Assembly (NCBI RefSeq): GCF_023242365.1 | Contig: NZ_JALLIX010000007.1 | Coordinates: forward strand, 62,001 to 126,000 | Reading direction: 5' to 3' | Length of the DNA stretch: 64,000 nt | DNA from: Pseudomonas sp. MWU13-2100 | Lineage (GTDB): Bacteria; Pseudomonadota; Gammaproteobacteria; Pseudomonadales; Pseudomonadaceae | Part shown: piece by piece, positions 1 to 9,131 of the stretch | Numbering within the stretch: the first letter of the stretch is position 1 | How the letters are laid out: the number at the start of each line of letters is the position of its first letter | Notes under the pieces: generated by a model | What the model was told of the DNA's origin: nothing | The model's input: the letters and a program-made list of their open reading frames with translations, nothing else | Databases searched by the model: none | Program-made: the position numbers and the translations under genes

Positions 1-290
1 GCGCCGCCCCCGGTTCCGCCCCGGAGCAGCCACGATAAAACGCACCGATAAACATGTAGGACACTTCCCAAAAGATTATAAGACCTTATAGAGCGTTAGC
101 CATTCCGTATAACCACACCACTCGACACTGCACAGCTCTTCTCTTTCAAACTAGCACCATCCGTAAGTCGAAACCCTATTTAAAGTAGGAATATTCCTAT
201 ACTACCTCTGTAGGGCCTTCCCTTCATGCGCCCGCTTGTCCAACTGAGCTAAGGTTCGCGCTTTCCAAACAGCTCGTATGGGACTTTATT
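1..290. promoter_or_regulatory. Intergenic promoter region of the response regulator gene, with a 14-bp perfect palindrome
   Basis: No convincing complete gene lies here. A perfect palindrome TAGGAATATTCCTA lies at 186-199, about 90 bases before the response regulator start, and is followed by a second short inverted repeat (CTAC-CTCT-GTAG). Such sites suit a LuxR-type response regulator and could be autoregulatory, which is inference. On the minus strand an ATG at 53-55, preceded by GGAAG, opens a frame that runs off the left edge for at least 18 codons. It may be the first codons of a divergent gene, but it is too short to identify. Confidence 0.4.
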
Positions 291-920
291 ATGAACTCGG
301 TTTTTATCGTCGACGACCACCCTGTTGTCCGCCTGGCCATCAGGATATTGTTGGAACAAGAGGATTGTTATGAAATAGTCGGGGAAACCGATAACGGGGT
401 CGACGCGATGCAAATGGTCCGCGAATGTATGCCGGACCTGGTGATCCTCGATATCAGTATCCCCAAACTGGACGGCCTGGAGGTGCTGGCCCGCTTCAAC
501 GCCATGAATTCACCGCTCAAGACCCTGGTGCTGACGGCGCAGACCCCCAACCTGTTCGCTATGCGCTGCATGCAGTCCGGTGCCTCGGGTTATGTCTGCA
601 AGGCCGAAGACCTGAGCGAACTCCTGAGCGCGATCAAAGCGGTACTGTCCGGCTACAATTACTTCCCAAGCCAGGCGTTGATCGGTGCGCGGAAAGAGGG
701 ACCGGAGAATCCGGAGATCGAACTATTCAAACTCGTCAACGATCGGGAACTGATGGTCCTGCAACTCTTTGCCCAGGGCCGGACCAACAAGGAAATCGCC
801 AAGGGCATGTTTCTCAGCAACAAGACCGTCAGTACCTACAAGAAAAGACTTATGCAAAAACTCAAGGCCAAATCCTTGGTAGAGCTTATCGAGATGGCCA
901 AACGCAACGCGGTAGTGTGA
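291..920 (+). CDS. LuxR-family response regulator (BvgA/EvgA-like)
   Basis: This 209-residue protein has an N-terminal receiver domain (about residues 3-120) with the acidic pair at the start (VDDH) and the phosphoacceptor Asp54 in VILDISIP. A LuxR/FixJ-type helix-turn-helix (about 145-205, with GRTNKEIAKGMFLSNKTV) follows. It should bind DNA as a dimer after phosphorylation. The hybrid kinase that begins 8 bases downstream is the obvious partner and has the His-Asp-His relay (kinase, receiver, HPt) typical of BvgS/EvgS. The target genes cannot be read from the sequence; the upstream palindrome is a candidate own-promoter site. Confidence 0.9.
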   Translation: MNSVFIVDDHPVVRLAIRILLEQEDCYEIVGETDNGVDAMQMVRECMPDLVILDISIPKLDGLEVLARFNAMNSPLKTLVLTAQTPNLFAMRCMQSGASGYVCKAEDLSELLSAIKAVLSGYNYFPSQALIGARKEGPENPEIELFKLVNDRELMVLQLFAQGRTNKEIAKGMFLSNKTVSTYKKRLMQKLKAKSLVELIEMAKRNAVV

Positions 921-928
921 GAAAACCA

Positions 929-3900
929 ATGCCCATGCGCATAAAGGACTATCTGATGGTGATCACAGGCTTGTGTCTGTGCCTGTCAGCGCTTGCAGAA
1001 ACCCCAGGTGTCACCCACTTCTCATTACTCAGCCGCTCAAGCGCCAGCCACATGGAGGTCGCGCTGGACAAGGAGCAACGGCGCTGGGTCGAAGACAAGC
1101 GTGAACTGGTGCTCGGCACCTCTGCCCCGGACTACCCGCCTTTCGACATGACCGTCAGCGGGCGTGACTATGAAGGCATCACCGCCGACTACGCCGGTAT
1201 TCTGGCCAAGGCCCTGGGCCTGCCGATCAAGGTGCAGAGCTTCGCCACCCGCGAAGCCGCCATCAGTGCTCTCGAACAGGGCCGGATCGACCTGCTCGGC
1301 AGCGCCAACGGCTTCGAGGCGGTGAACAAGAACATCGCGCTCTCGACCCCTTACGCCATCGACCAGCCGGTGCTGGTCACCCGTGAAGACGAAACCCGCG
1401 CCCTGAATAATGGCCTGGCGGGGATGCGCCTGAGCATGGTCTACCACTACCTGCCGCTGGACGAGATCAAGAGCCTTTATCCCAATGCCACGTTGCAGTT
1501 CTACCCGTCCTACCTGAACGCGCTCAACGCCGTGGCGTTCGACCAGGCCGACGTGTTCCTCGGCGACACCATCTCGACCCACTACCTGATCAACAAGGGC
1601 TATTTGCGCAATGTGAAAATGGCCAACTTCGGCAAACACGAGGCCTACGGTTTCAGCTTTGCCGTGCGCGGTGACAATGCCGTCCTGCTGGGCGCCATCA
1701 ATGCGACCCTGAAGGCGATTCCCACCAGCGAGCGCGAGAATATCGCCCGCCGCTGGAGCGCCGGCAGCGATATCCTGCTGACCGACCACAAGTTGCAACT
1801 GACCGCCCGCGAAGAGCGCTGGATCAAGGAGCACCCGGTAGTCCGCGTGGTGGTCAACGAAGCCCTGGCACCGATCACCTTCTTCGACGCCGACAACAGC
1901 TTCCGTGGTGTCACCGCCGACTTGCTGGAGCTGATCCGCCTGCGCACCGGCCTGCGTTTCGAGGTGCAGCGCTCGCGCAGCCTGGACGACATGATCAACC
2001 GGGTGAAGAATAATCAGGCCGATATCATCGCCGCCATCAGCCCGACCAATGAACGCGAGAACGTCCTGCATTTCAGCCGGCCGTACATGGAAAACTCATT
2101 CGTGCTGCTGACGGCCAAAGGCCGCGACAGCGTCAACAACCTCGATCAGATGCAAGGCCGACGCCTGGCGGTGATCCGCGGCAACCCACTGATCGAGTAC
2201 CTGCGCAGCGACTTCCCGCACATCAAGCTGATTGAAACCGACGACAGCCTCAAGGCGGTCGAACTGCTCGCCCAGGGCCAGGCGGAAGGTGCCGTGAGTT
2301 CGCTGGTGATCGCCAACTACCTGATCGCCTCGCAGACCTTCGACGACAAACTGCAGATCAGCGCGACCATCGGCACCCAGCAGGCGATCTTCGCCCTGGC
2401 CACCGCCCGCGGCGCCACGGAACTGAGCTCGATCCTCGACAAGGCGCTGCTGAGCATCGCCCCGGACGAACTGGGCATCATCAACAATCGCTGGCGCGGC
2501 TACACCCCGTCGTCCGACAGCTACTGGCGCAACTACCATCGGCTGATCCTGCAGATCGTCATGGGGGCCGGCGCGCTGCTGTTGCTGTCCCTCGGCTGGA
2601 ACGCCTACATGCGCCGGCAGATCCGCCAACGGCAACTGGCCGAACGGGCCCTGAGCGACCAGTTCGAGTTCATGCGCGCGCTGGTCAATGGCACCCCGCA
2701 CCCGATCTATGTGCGTGATCGCGAAGGTTTGTTGCAGACCTGCAACGACAGTTACCTGCAAGCCTTCTCGACCAAACTCGAGGATGTGATCGGCAAGCGG
2801 GTCATGGATGCCTACCAGGGCAACGCCTTCGAGGCCCGGGAATACCAGGCCGATTACCAACGGGTGATGGACGAAGGGACGGCGCAGATCTGCGATCGCA
2901 CCCTGCATATCGGCGACCGCCGGATGACCATCTACCACTGGATCCTGCCCTACCGCAACTCGCTGGGCGAGGTGCAAGGCATCATCGGCGGCTGGATCGA
3001 TATCAGCGAACGCCGTGAACTGTTCGACGAACTGCGCGCGGCCAAGGATCAGGCCGACAGCGCCAACCGCGCCAAAAGCACCTTCCTGGCGACCATGAGC
3101 CACGAAATCCGCACGCCGATGAACGCGGTGATCGGCATGCTCGAACTGACCCTCAAGCGGGCCGACCAGGGCCATCTCGACCGCCCCGCCATCGAAGTCG
3201 CCTACACCTCGGCCAAGGACCTGCTGGAACTGATCGGCGATATCCTCGACATAGCCCGCATCGAGTCGGGCCGCCTGAGCCTGTCCCCCGAGCGGGTCAA
3301 CCTCAGCGAACTGGTGGAGTCAGTGGTCCGGGTCTTCGATGGCCTGGCGCGCCAGAAGCAACTGGACCTGGTGGTGCAGTTGCCCGAACGGCAGAGCATC
3401 GGCGACATCCTGATCGATCCCTTGCGTTTCAAACAGATCCTTTCCAACCTGATCAGCAATGCCATCAAGTTCACCGAGCAAGGCCAGGTCACGATCTCGT
3501 TGCTGATGCAGACCGCCGCGGTGGCGAAACGGACGAACATGACCCTGACCGTCCAGGACAGTGGCATCGGCATCAGCGCCGCCGATCAAGCCCGGCTGTT
3601 CGAACCCTTCGTGCAGGCGGACAACTCCGGACACCTGGCCCGTAGCGGCGCCGGCCTGGGCCTGGTGATCTGCCGCAGCCTGTGCGAAATGATGGGCGGC
3701 AGCCTGAGCCTGTCCAGCGTGCCAGGCGAAGGTACCCGCGTGGTCGTGGCCCTGGAACTCGACAGCCTCGAAGCCACGCAAGGCATCGCCCTGCGCGATC
3801 CGGAACTGGCCCCGGCATTGCGCGCCCTGAATGTCCTGGTGGTGGACGACCACCCGGCCAACCGACTGTTGATGTGCCAGCAGTTGGGCTTTCTCGGCCA

Positions 3901-4576
3901 CTCGTTCAGCACCGCACAAAATGGCGCAACCGGCTTGCAGACCTGGAAAGACGGACATTTTGACTTGGTGATCGTTGACTGCAACATGCCGGTCCTGAAC
4001 GGCTATGAGATGACTCGTCGCCTGCGCCAACATGAAGCCAGCCATGACCTCCCAGCCTGCACGGTGTTCGGCTTCACCGCCAATGCCCAGCCCGAGGAAC
4101 GCACCCGCTGCAAAGAAGCCGGCATGAACGACTGCCTGTTCAAACCCATCAGCCTGACCACCCTCAACCAGAAGCTCGCCGACGTCACGCCACGCCCACG
4201 CCCGGCCGCCTTCAGCCTCGACGGCCTGCACGCCCTGACCGGAGGTGAACCGCTGCTGATGCACCGCTTGATCAAGGAGCTGCTGAGTAGTTGCCAGGCA
4301 GACCGTGAGGAACTGCTCGGGCTGCCCATCAGCGGCGACCTGATCCCACTGATCGACATGGCCCACAAGATCAAGGGCGCGGCACGGATCGCCCAGGCCC
4401 ACGAGTTGGTGGAACACTGCACGACCCTGGAACAACAGTGCCAGGAGGAAGCACCGACACCACGGATCGAAGTCGCCCGGCAGGCGATAGCACGGGCATT
4501 GCTCGAACTCGAAACGGCCCTGCGTGAATACACCGACCTGTCGTCTGAAAAAATGCCTGGCCAGGAGCACACCTGA
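929..4576 (+). CDS. BvgS/EvgS-like unorthodox hybrid sensor kinase
   Basis: From the ATG at 929 the protein has 1215 residues; the open frame extends further upstream only inside the regulator gene. Order of parts: signal peptide (about 1-25), two periplasmic SBP_bac_3 Venus-flytrap domains (about 50-275 and 290-525), one membrane helix (about 540-560), a PAS domain (about 580-700), HisKA with His725 (SHEIRTPMN), HATPase, receiver with Asp1017, and a C-terminal HPt with His1146 (AHKIKGAAR). This is the BvgS/EvgS architecture, which signals to a BvgA/EvgA-type regulator such as the upstream gene. The ligand is unknown. Tandem flytrap domains suggest an amino acid, nicotinate-like or pH-type stimulus by analogy only. 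Confidence 0.9.
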   Translation: MPMRIKDYLMVITGLCLCLSALAETPGVTHFSLLSRSSASHMEVALDKEQRRWVEDKRELVLGTSAPDYPPFDMTVSGRDYEGITADYAGILAKALGLPIKVQSFATREAAISALEQGRIDLLGSANGFEAVNKNIALSTPYAIDQPVLVTREDETRALNNGLAGMRLSMVYHYLPLDEIKSLYPNATLQFYPSYLNALNAVAFDQADVFLGDTISTHYLINKGYLRNVKMANFGKHEAYGFSFAVRGDNAVLLGAINATLKAIPTSERENIARRWSAGSDILLTDHKLQLTAREERWIKEHPVVRVVVNEALAPITFFDADNSFRGVTADLLELIRLRTGLRFEVQRSRSLDDMINRVKNNQADIIAAISPTNERENVLHFSRPYMENSFVLLTAKGRDSVNNLDQMQGRRLAVIRGNPLIEYLRSDFPHIKLIETDDSLKAVELLAQGQAEGAVSSLVIANYLIASQTFDDKLQISATIGTQQAIFALATARGATELSSILDKALLSIAPDELGIINNRWRGYTPSSDSYWRNYHRLILQIVMGAGALLLLSLGWNAYMRRQIRQRQLAERALSDQFEFMRALVNGTPHPIYVRDREGLLQTCNDSYLQAFSTKLEDVIGKRVMDAYQGNAFEAREYQADYQRVMDEGTAQICDRTLHIGDRRMTIYHWILPYRNSLGEVQGIIGGWIDISERRELFDELRAAKDQADSANRAKSTFLATMSHEIRTPMNAVIGMLELTLKRADQGHLDRPAIEVAYTSAKDLLELIGDILDIARIESGRLSLSPERVNLSELVESVVRVFDGLARQKQLDLVVQLPERQSIGDILIDPLRFKQILSNLISNAIKFTEQGQVTISLLMQTAAVAKRTNMTLTVQDSGIGISAADQARLFEPFVQADNSGHLARSGAGLGLVICRSLCEMMGGSLSLSSVPGEGTRVVVALELDSLEATQGIALRDPELAPALRALNVLVVDDHPANRLLMCQQLGFLGHSFSTAQNGATGLQTWKDGHFDLVIVDCNMPVLNGYEMTRRLRQHEASHDLPACTVFGFTANAQPEERTRCKEAGMNDCLFKPISLTTLNQKLADVTPRPRPAAFSLDGLHALTGGEPLLMHRLIKELLSSCQADREELLGLPISGDLIPLIDMAHKIKGAARIAQAHELVEHCTTLEQQCQEEAPTPRIEVARQAIARALLELETALREYTDLSSEKMPGQEHT

Positions 4577-4637
4577 CAGCGGACATTGACTATCCTTGGG
4601 CGCTGAGCAGTGCACCCGACACCCAGGGAGATTGGCG

Positions 4638-7589
4638 ATGCCCCGCCCCATGCAACGCGAAAGACGCCGGCTGGCGCTGCACGTGCACATCAGTATCCTG
4701 TTCACCTGCTTGCTGCTGTTGACCGGCACCTTGCTGGGACTGTTCAACTACCGGCAAACCACGCAAATCATTCTCTCCAGCAGCGAAAGGCTGTTCGGTC
4801 AGGTCCGAGATGATGTACAGCTCGATCTGCAACATACCTACCAGCCGATTCGCCATCTGCTGAGCCTGCTGGCCATCGACGATCGCACCCAGGCCCTGGC
4901 GCTGGAGCAACGGTTGGCACTGCTCAAGCCCTTCACCCAGGCCCTTAACGACAACCCGAACCTGGCATCGCTTTACCTCGGATACGCCGATGGCGACTTC
5001 TTCATGGTCCGGCCGCTACGCGACAGCGCCCTGCGCGCCTATTTCAAGGCGCCGGAAAATGCCGCCTTCCAGGTCTGGAGCATCGAGCGCGATCCCGGCA
5101 CCGAAGGGGTCAAGTCCGAATCACTGTTCTACGACGCCGCCTTGCAACTGCTCAGCCGCCAGGACAATCACCGCGAAGCCTACGATCCGCGCGTACGCTC
5201 CTGGTTCAACAGCGCCCTGAACGAGAGTGACCAGATCACCACCGCGCCCTACCTGTTTTTTTCCACCCACAATGTCGGAACCACCCTCGCCCGGCGCGGC
5301 AGCGCGAACGTGGTGATCGCCGCCGACCTGACCCTGGCGGATCTTTCCGCAACCCTGGACAAACACAAGGTCACCCCTTCGACCGAAATCGTCCTGTTCG
5401 ATGAAAACGACCATGCCGTGGCCTACCCCGACTACAGGCGGCTGATCAGCAACAGCAACGACGCGCACCTGCCCCGGGTCCAGGACCTGAGCCCGATCCT
5501 GCGGCGTTTCATGGAGCCGGGCAACACCCAGGAACATCATCTGGACAGCGCGCAACGGCAATGGATAGTCGCCCGCACGCCACTCGCCGAAGGCGGCCCC
5601 AACGGCCTGCAACTGGCCGTGCTGGTGCCGGAAGACGAACTCCTGGCGGACGCCTACCGGATCCGCTGGCAGGGTGCGCTGATCACCCTGGCCACACTGT
5701 TGCTGTGCCTGCCCCTGGGCTGGCTGACTTCCCGGCTGCTGGTCAAGCCGTTGCACGCCCTGGTGCAGGAGGCCAATGCGATACGCAGCTTCAACTTCAA
5801 CCATCCGGCAACGCCGCGTTCGCCGGTGCTGGAAGTCGACCGGCTGGCGACCTCGATGACCCGCATGAAGCAGACCCTGGCGAGTTTTTTCGAAATCGCC
5901 TCCAGCCTCTCGGCGCAAACCCGCTTCGACCCGCTGTTGCAACGGGTACTCGAGGAAACGCTGAAAATCGCCCAGGCCCGGGCCGGGCTGATCTACCTGC
6001 TGGACAGCGACAGCCGCCAGTTGGAGGCCCATGCCCTGATCATCGATGGCGTCCAGCAGGATCCCCGGCACTTCGATATCCACAGCGCCACCGAGGCGGA
6101 CGAACAACGCCCGGCCTGGCTCAAGACACTCGACCAGCAGGACAACGTGGTCGCCACCCTCGGCTTCGAGCAGGCGGCCGGCTTGCAAAAGGTCATGCTC
6201 GCCCTGGAAAGCCCACGGATTCACCTGATCGGTATCCGCCTGCACAACCGCCATGGCGAAACCGTCGGCGTCCTCGCCCTGCTGCTGCCCGACAGCGGCA
6301 CCGAGGCCGATATGGAGAACCTGCAACCGGACCGCATCGCCTTTATCAGCGCCATTTCCGGCACCGCCGCCGCCTGCATCGAGAGCCAGCGCCTGCAAGC
6401 CCGGCAGAAGCAGCTGCTGGACGCGTTCATCCAGTTGCTGGCCGGCGCCATCGATGCCAAGAGTCCCTACACCGGCGGCCACTGCCAACGTGTCCCGGCG
6501 CTGACCCTGATGATCGCCCAGGCCGCCGCGACCAGCCAGACACCGGCGTTCGAGGACTACCAGCCCAGCGAAGATGAATGGGAGGCGCTGCACGTCGCCG
6601 CCTGGCTGCATGACTGCGGCAAGGTCACCACTCCCGAATACGTGGTCGACAAGGCCACCAAGCTGGAAACCCTGTACGACCGCATTCACGAAATACGCAC
6701 CCGCTTCGAAGTGCTCAAGCGCGATGCCTGGGTCGACTATTGGCAAGGTCGGGCGCTGGGTGGTGACGAACCGGCCTTGAGCCGCGCGCGTGACGCCAGC
6801 CTCAAAGCCCTCGACGAGGACTTTGCCTTTGTCGCCCACTGCAACCTCGGCGGCGAGGCCATGGCCGAGGCCGACCTGGAACGCCTGCAGCGTATTGCCC
6901 GACGCACCTGGACCCGCACGCTGGACGATCGCCTCGGGGTGTCCTGGGAAGAAAACCTGCGTCAGCAACGTCGCCCGGCGGTCCACCTGCCGGCCATCGA
7001 GCCACTACTGGCGGACAAGCCCGAGCACCTGTTCGAACGCAACGCAGCCGAACTGATCCCCGCCGACAACCGCTGGGGCTTTCAACTGGACGTACCGCCT
7101 TACAAGTTCAACCGGGGGGAGTTGTACAACCTGAGCATTGCCCGCGGCACGCTGACTCGCGAAGAGCGCTACATCATCAACCATCACATGGTGCAGACCA
7201 TCCTGATGCTCGACCAACTGCCGTTTCCCGGGCACCTGGCCGCTGTTCCGGAGATCGCCGGCGGCCATCACGAAAAAATGGACGGCACCGGTTACCCCAA
7301 GCGCCTGAAGCGCGAACAGATGAGCCTGCCGGCGCGGATGATGGCGATTGCCGATATCTTCGAAGCGCTGACCGCCGCCGATCGCCCGTACAAAAAGGGC
7401 AAGACCCTGAGCGAAGCACTGGGCATCATGGCTGGCATGTGCCGCGACGCCCATATCGATCCGGAACTGTTCCAGCTGTTTATCCGCGAGGAAATCTACT
7501 TGGAGTACGCCCAGCAGCACGTCCTGCCCCAGCAGATCGACACAGTGGATGCCGAATCGCTGCTGGAAAAGGCCGGCCTGGGCGCCTGA
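4638..7589 (+). CDS. HD-GYP domain phosphodiesterase with periplasmic sensor, HAMP and GAF domains
   Basis: I chose the ATG at 4638 (AGGGAG seven bases before it) over a TTG further upstream; this gives 983 residues. A membrane helix (about 15-35) starts a large periplasmic sensor region (dCache-like, to about 350). A second helix (about 345-370), HAMP, GAF (about 420-590) and an HD-GYP domain follow. The HD pair is His658-Asp659 in LHDCGK, and the GYP signature is HHEKMDGTGYP from His877. HD-GYP proteins degrade cyclic di-GMP; activity here is inferred from the intact signature. About 200 residues lie between the HD and GYP motifs, clearly more than usual, so an extra segment is inserted in the catalytic domain. 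It lies 61 bases after the BvgS-like gene and may share its operon. Confidence 0.85.
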   Translation: MPRPMQRERRRLALHVHISILFTCLLLLTGTLLGLFNYRQTTQIILSSSERLFGQVRDDVQLDLQHTYQPIRHLLSLLAIDDRTQALALEQRLALLKPFTQALNDNPNLASLYLGYADGDFFMVRPLRDSALRAYFKAPENAAFQVWSIERDPGTEGVKSESLFYDAALQLLSRQDNHREAYDPRVRSWFNSALNESDQITTAPYLFFSTHNVGTTLARRGSANVVIAADLTLADLSATLDKHKVTPSTEIVLFDENDHAVAYPDYRRLISNSNDAHLPRVQDLSPILRRFMEPGNTQEHHLDSAQRQWIVARTPLAEGGPNGLQLAVLVPEDELLADAYRIRWQGALITLATLLLCLPLGWLTSRLLVKPLHALVQEANAIRSFNFNHPATPRSPVLEVDRLATSMTRMKQTLASFFEIASSLSAQTRFDPLLQRVLEETLKIAQARAGLIYLLDSDSRQLEAHALIIDGVQQDPRHFDIHSATEADEQRPAWLKTLDQQDNVVATLGFEQAAGLQKVMLALESPRIHLIGIRLHNRHGETVGVLALLLPDSGTEADMENLQPDRIAFISAISGTAAACIESQRLQARQKQLLDAFIQLLAGAIDAKSPYTGGHCQRVPALTLMIAQAAATSQTPAFEDYQPSEDEWEALHVAAWLHDCGKVTTPEYVVDKATKLETLYDRIHEIRTRFEVLKRDAWVDYWQGRALGGDEPALSRARDASLKALDEDFAFVAHCNLGGEAMAEADLERLQRIARRTWTRTLDDRLGVSWEENLRQQRRPAVHLPAIEPLLADKPEHLFERNAAELIPADNRWGFQLDVPPYKFNRGELYNLSIARGTLTREERYIINHHMVQTILMLDQLPFPGHLAAVPEIAGGHHEKMDGTGYPKRLKREQMSLPARMMAIADIFEALTAADRPYKKGKTLSEALGIMAGMCRDAHIDPELFQLFIREEIYLEYAQQHVLPQQIDTVDAESLLEKAGLGA

Positions 7590-7595
7590 GTCGCC

Positions 7596-8078
7596 TCAGC
7601 AGTCGGTCAGGCGCAGGAAGATCGCCGCCAGGTGCTCGATGCCGGCCTGGTCTTCGAGGGTGAAACGGGCCAGGCGCGGGCTGTCCAGGTCGAGCACGCC
7701 GATCAGGCGGCCATCCTTGACCAGCGGCACCACCAGCTCGCTGTTCGAGGCGCTGTCGCAGGCGATATGCCCGGCAAACGCATGCACGTCTTCGACCCGC
7801 TGGGTTTCCCGGGTGGCCGCGGCAGTCCCGCAGACGCCCCGGCCAAAGGGGATGCGCACGCAGGCGATCTGGCCCTGGAACGGCCCGAGGACCAGTTCCT
7901 CATGGCGATTGAGGTAGAAACCGGCCCAGTTCAGGTCATCCAGCTGATTGAACAGGAAGGCCGAGAACTGCGCGGCATTGGCGATGAAATCCCGCTCGTC
8001 CGCCAGCAGCGATTCCAGCTGTGCATGCAGCAGGCCATAGCCCGCCAGGCCCGCCCCGGTGTTCTGCAAATCGATCAC
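7596..8078 (-). CDS. Free methionine-(R)-sulfoxide reductase (GAF domain, YebR/fRMsr)
   Basis: The protein is a 160-residue single GAF domain, the usual size for fRMsr. Family cysteines are visible in IACVRIPFGRGVCGTAAATR and GHIACDSASNSELVVPL, which match the YebR active-site loops. The enzyme reduces free L-methionine-R-sulfoxide in the cytoplasm. The GTG start at 8078 overlaps the TGA of the DUF815 gene as GTGA, which implies translational coupling and decides the start against an in-frame ATG at 8111. Another methionine sulfoxide reductase (MsrB) is encoded 4.5 kb away. Confidence 0.88.
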   Translation of the reverse strand: MIDLQNTGAGLAGYGLLHAQLESLLADERDFIANAAQFSAFLFNQLDDLNWAGFYLNRHEELVLGPFQGQIACVRIPFGRGVCGTAAATRETQRVEDVHAFAGHIACDSASNSELVVPLVKDGRLIGVLDLDSPRLARFTLEDQAGIEHLAAIFLRLTDC

Positions 8079-8965
8079 GGTGCCTGCTCCAGCAACTTCA
8101 AACCCACCCAATAGCGGGCAAACTGATAAGCGCAGCGGCCGTTGCGATTGCCGCGTCCGGTCGCCCAGCGCACCGCCTGGATATCCAGTTCCTCGTCACG
8201 CTGCCAGGCAAGGCCGGCCTTGCGCGCCAGCTCGCCGACCCAGTGTTCGACCACGCTGAGGAAGTGCTCCTGGGTAAAGGGATAGAACGACAACCACAGG
8301 CCGAAGCGGTCGGACAGGGCAATCTTGTCCTCCACCGCTTCGCTGGGATGCAGTTCGCCGTCGACGCGTTTCCAGTTTTCGTTATCGCTCTCTTTCTCCG
8401 GCACCAGGTGCCGGCGGTTCGAGGTGGCGTAGAGCAGAACGTTGTCGGGGGCCTGTTCGAGGGACCCGTCGAGGACACTCTTGAGCACCCGGTAGTCGCC
8501 TTCGCCGGCCTCGAAGGACAGGTCATCGCAAAACAGCACGAAACGCTGGGGCAGCTTTTGCAACTGCTCCACCACCCGCGGCAGGTCGGCCAGGTGATCG
8601 CGCTCGATCTCGATCAGGCGCAAACCCGCCTTGGCATGCTCGGCGAGCAAGGCACGCACCAGCGAGGATTTGCCGGTGCCGCGCGAACCCCAGAGCAAGG
8701 CATGGTTGGCGGGCAGGCCATCGAGGAACTGGCGGGTGTTGCGCGCCAACTGCTCGCGTTGCTTGTCGACCCCGATCAGGTCGGACAAGCGCATGTCCAG
8801 GCTGACCTCCAGCGGCAACAGATAACCGCTGCGCCCTTCACGCTGCCAGCGGGCCGCCAGGCAGCCGTTCCAGTCGATGGCCTGGCGCGGTGCCGGCAAC
8901 AACGGTTCGAGACGGGCGAGCACCGCATCGGCACGCTCAAGAAAGGCATTCAATCGAGAATCCAC
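8075..8965 (-). CDS. DUF815-family P-loop ATPase (AAA+)
   Basis: This 296-residue protein of the DUF815/COG2607 family has a Walker A motif in LLWGSRGTGKSSLVRALL and a Walker B-like segment FVLFCDDLSFE, typical of a AAA+-type ATPase. The function of the family is not established. It is translationally coupled to the methionine sulfoxide reductase downstream, a pairing that suggests a shared operon but not a shared pathway. The upstream gene is divergent. Confidence 0.85.
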   Translation of the reverse strand: MDSRLNAFLERADAVLARLEPLLPAPRQAIDWNGCLAARWQREGRSGYLLPLEVSLDMRLSDLIGVDKQREQLARNTRQFLDGLPANHALLWGSRGTGKSSLVRALLAEHAKAGLRLIEIERDHLADLPRVVEQLQKLPQRFVLFCDDLSFEAGEGDYRVLKSVLDGSLEQAPDNVLLYATSNRRHLVPEKESDNENWKRVDGELHPSEAVEDKIALSDRFGLWLSFYPFTQEHFLSVVEHWVGELARKAGLAWQRDEELDIQAVRWATGRGNRNGRCAYQFARYWVGLKLLEQAP

Positions 8966-9131
8966 GACGTTTCCTCAGGCAAGTTCATACGATGATGTCG
9001 CGTTGGCACCTTCGGGCGCCTGCTGGCTCTGGCAGACTGCACAGCGCGCGTATCGAATCCCCACTGCCGGTGCACGCATCGGATCAGCTATGCTTGCCGG
9101 GCGAAGGGAAAGGAAAGTGGTACACCACCCC

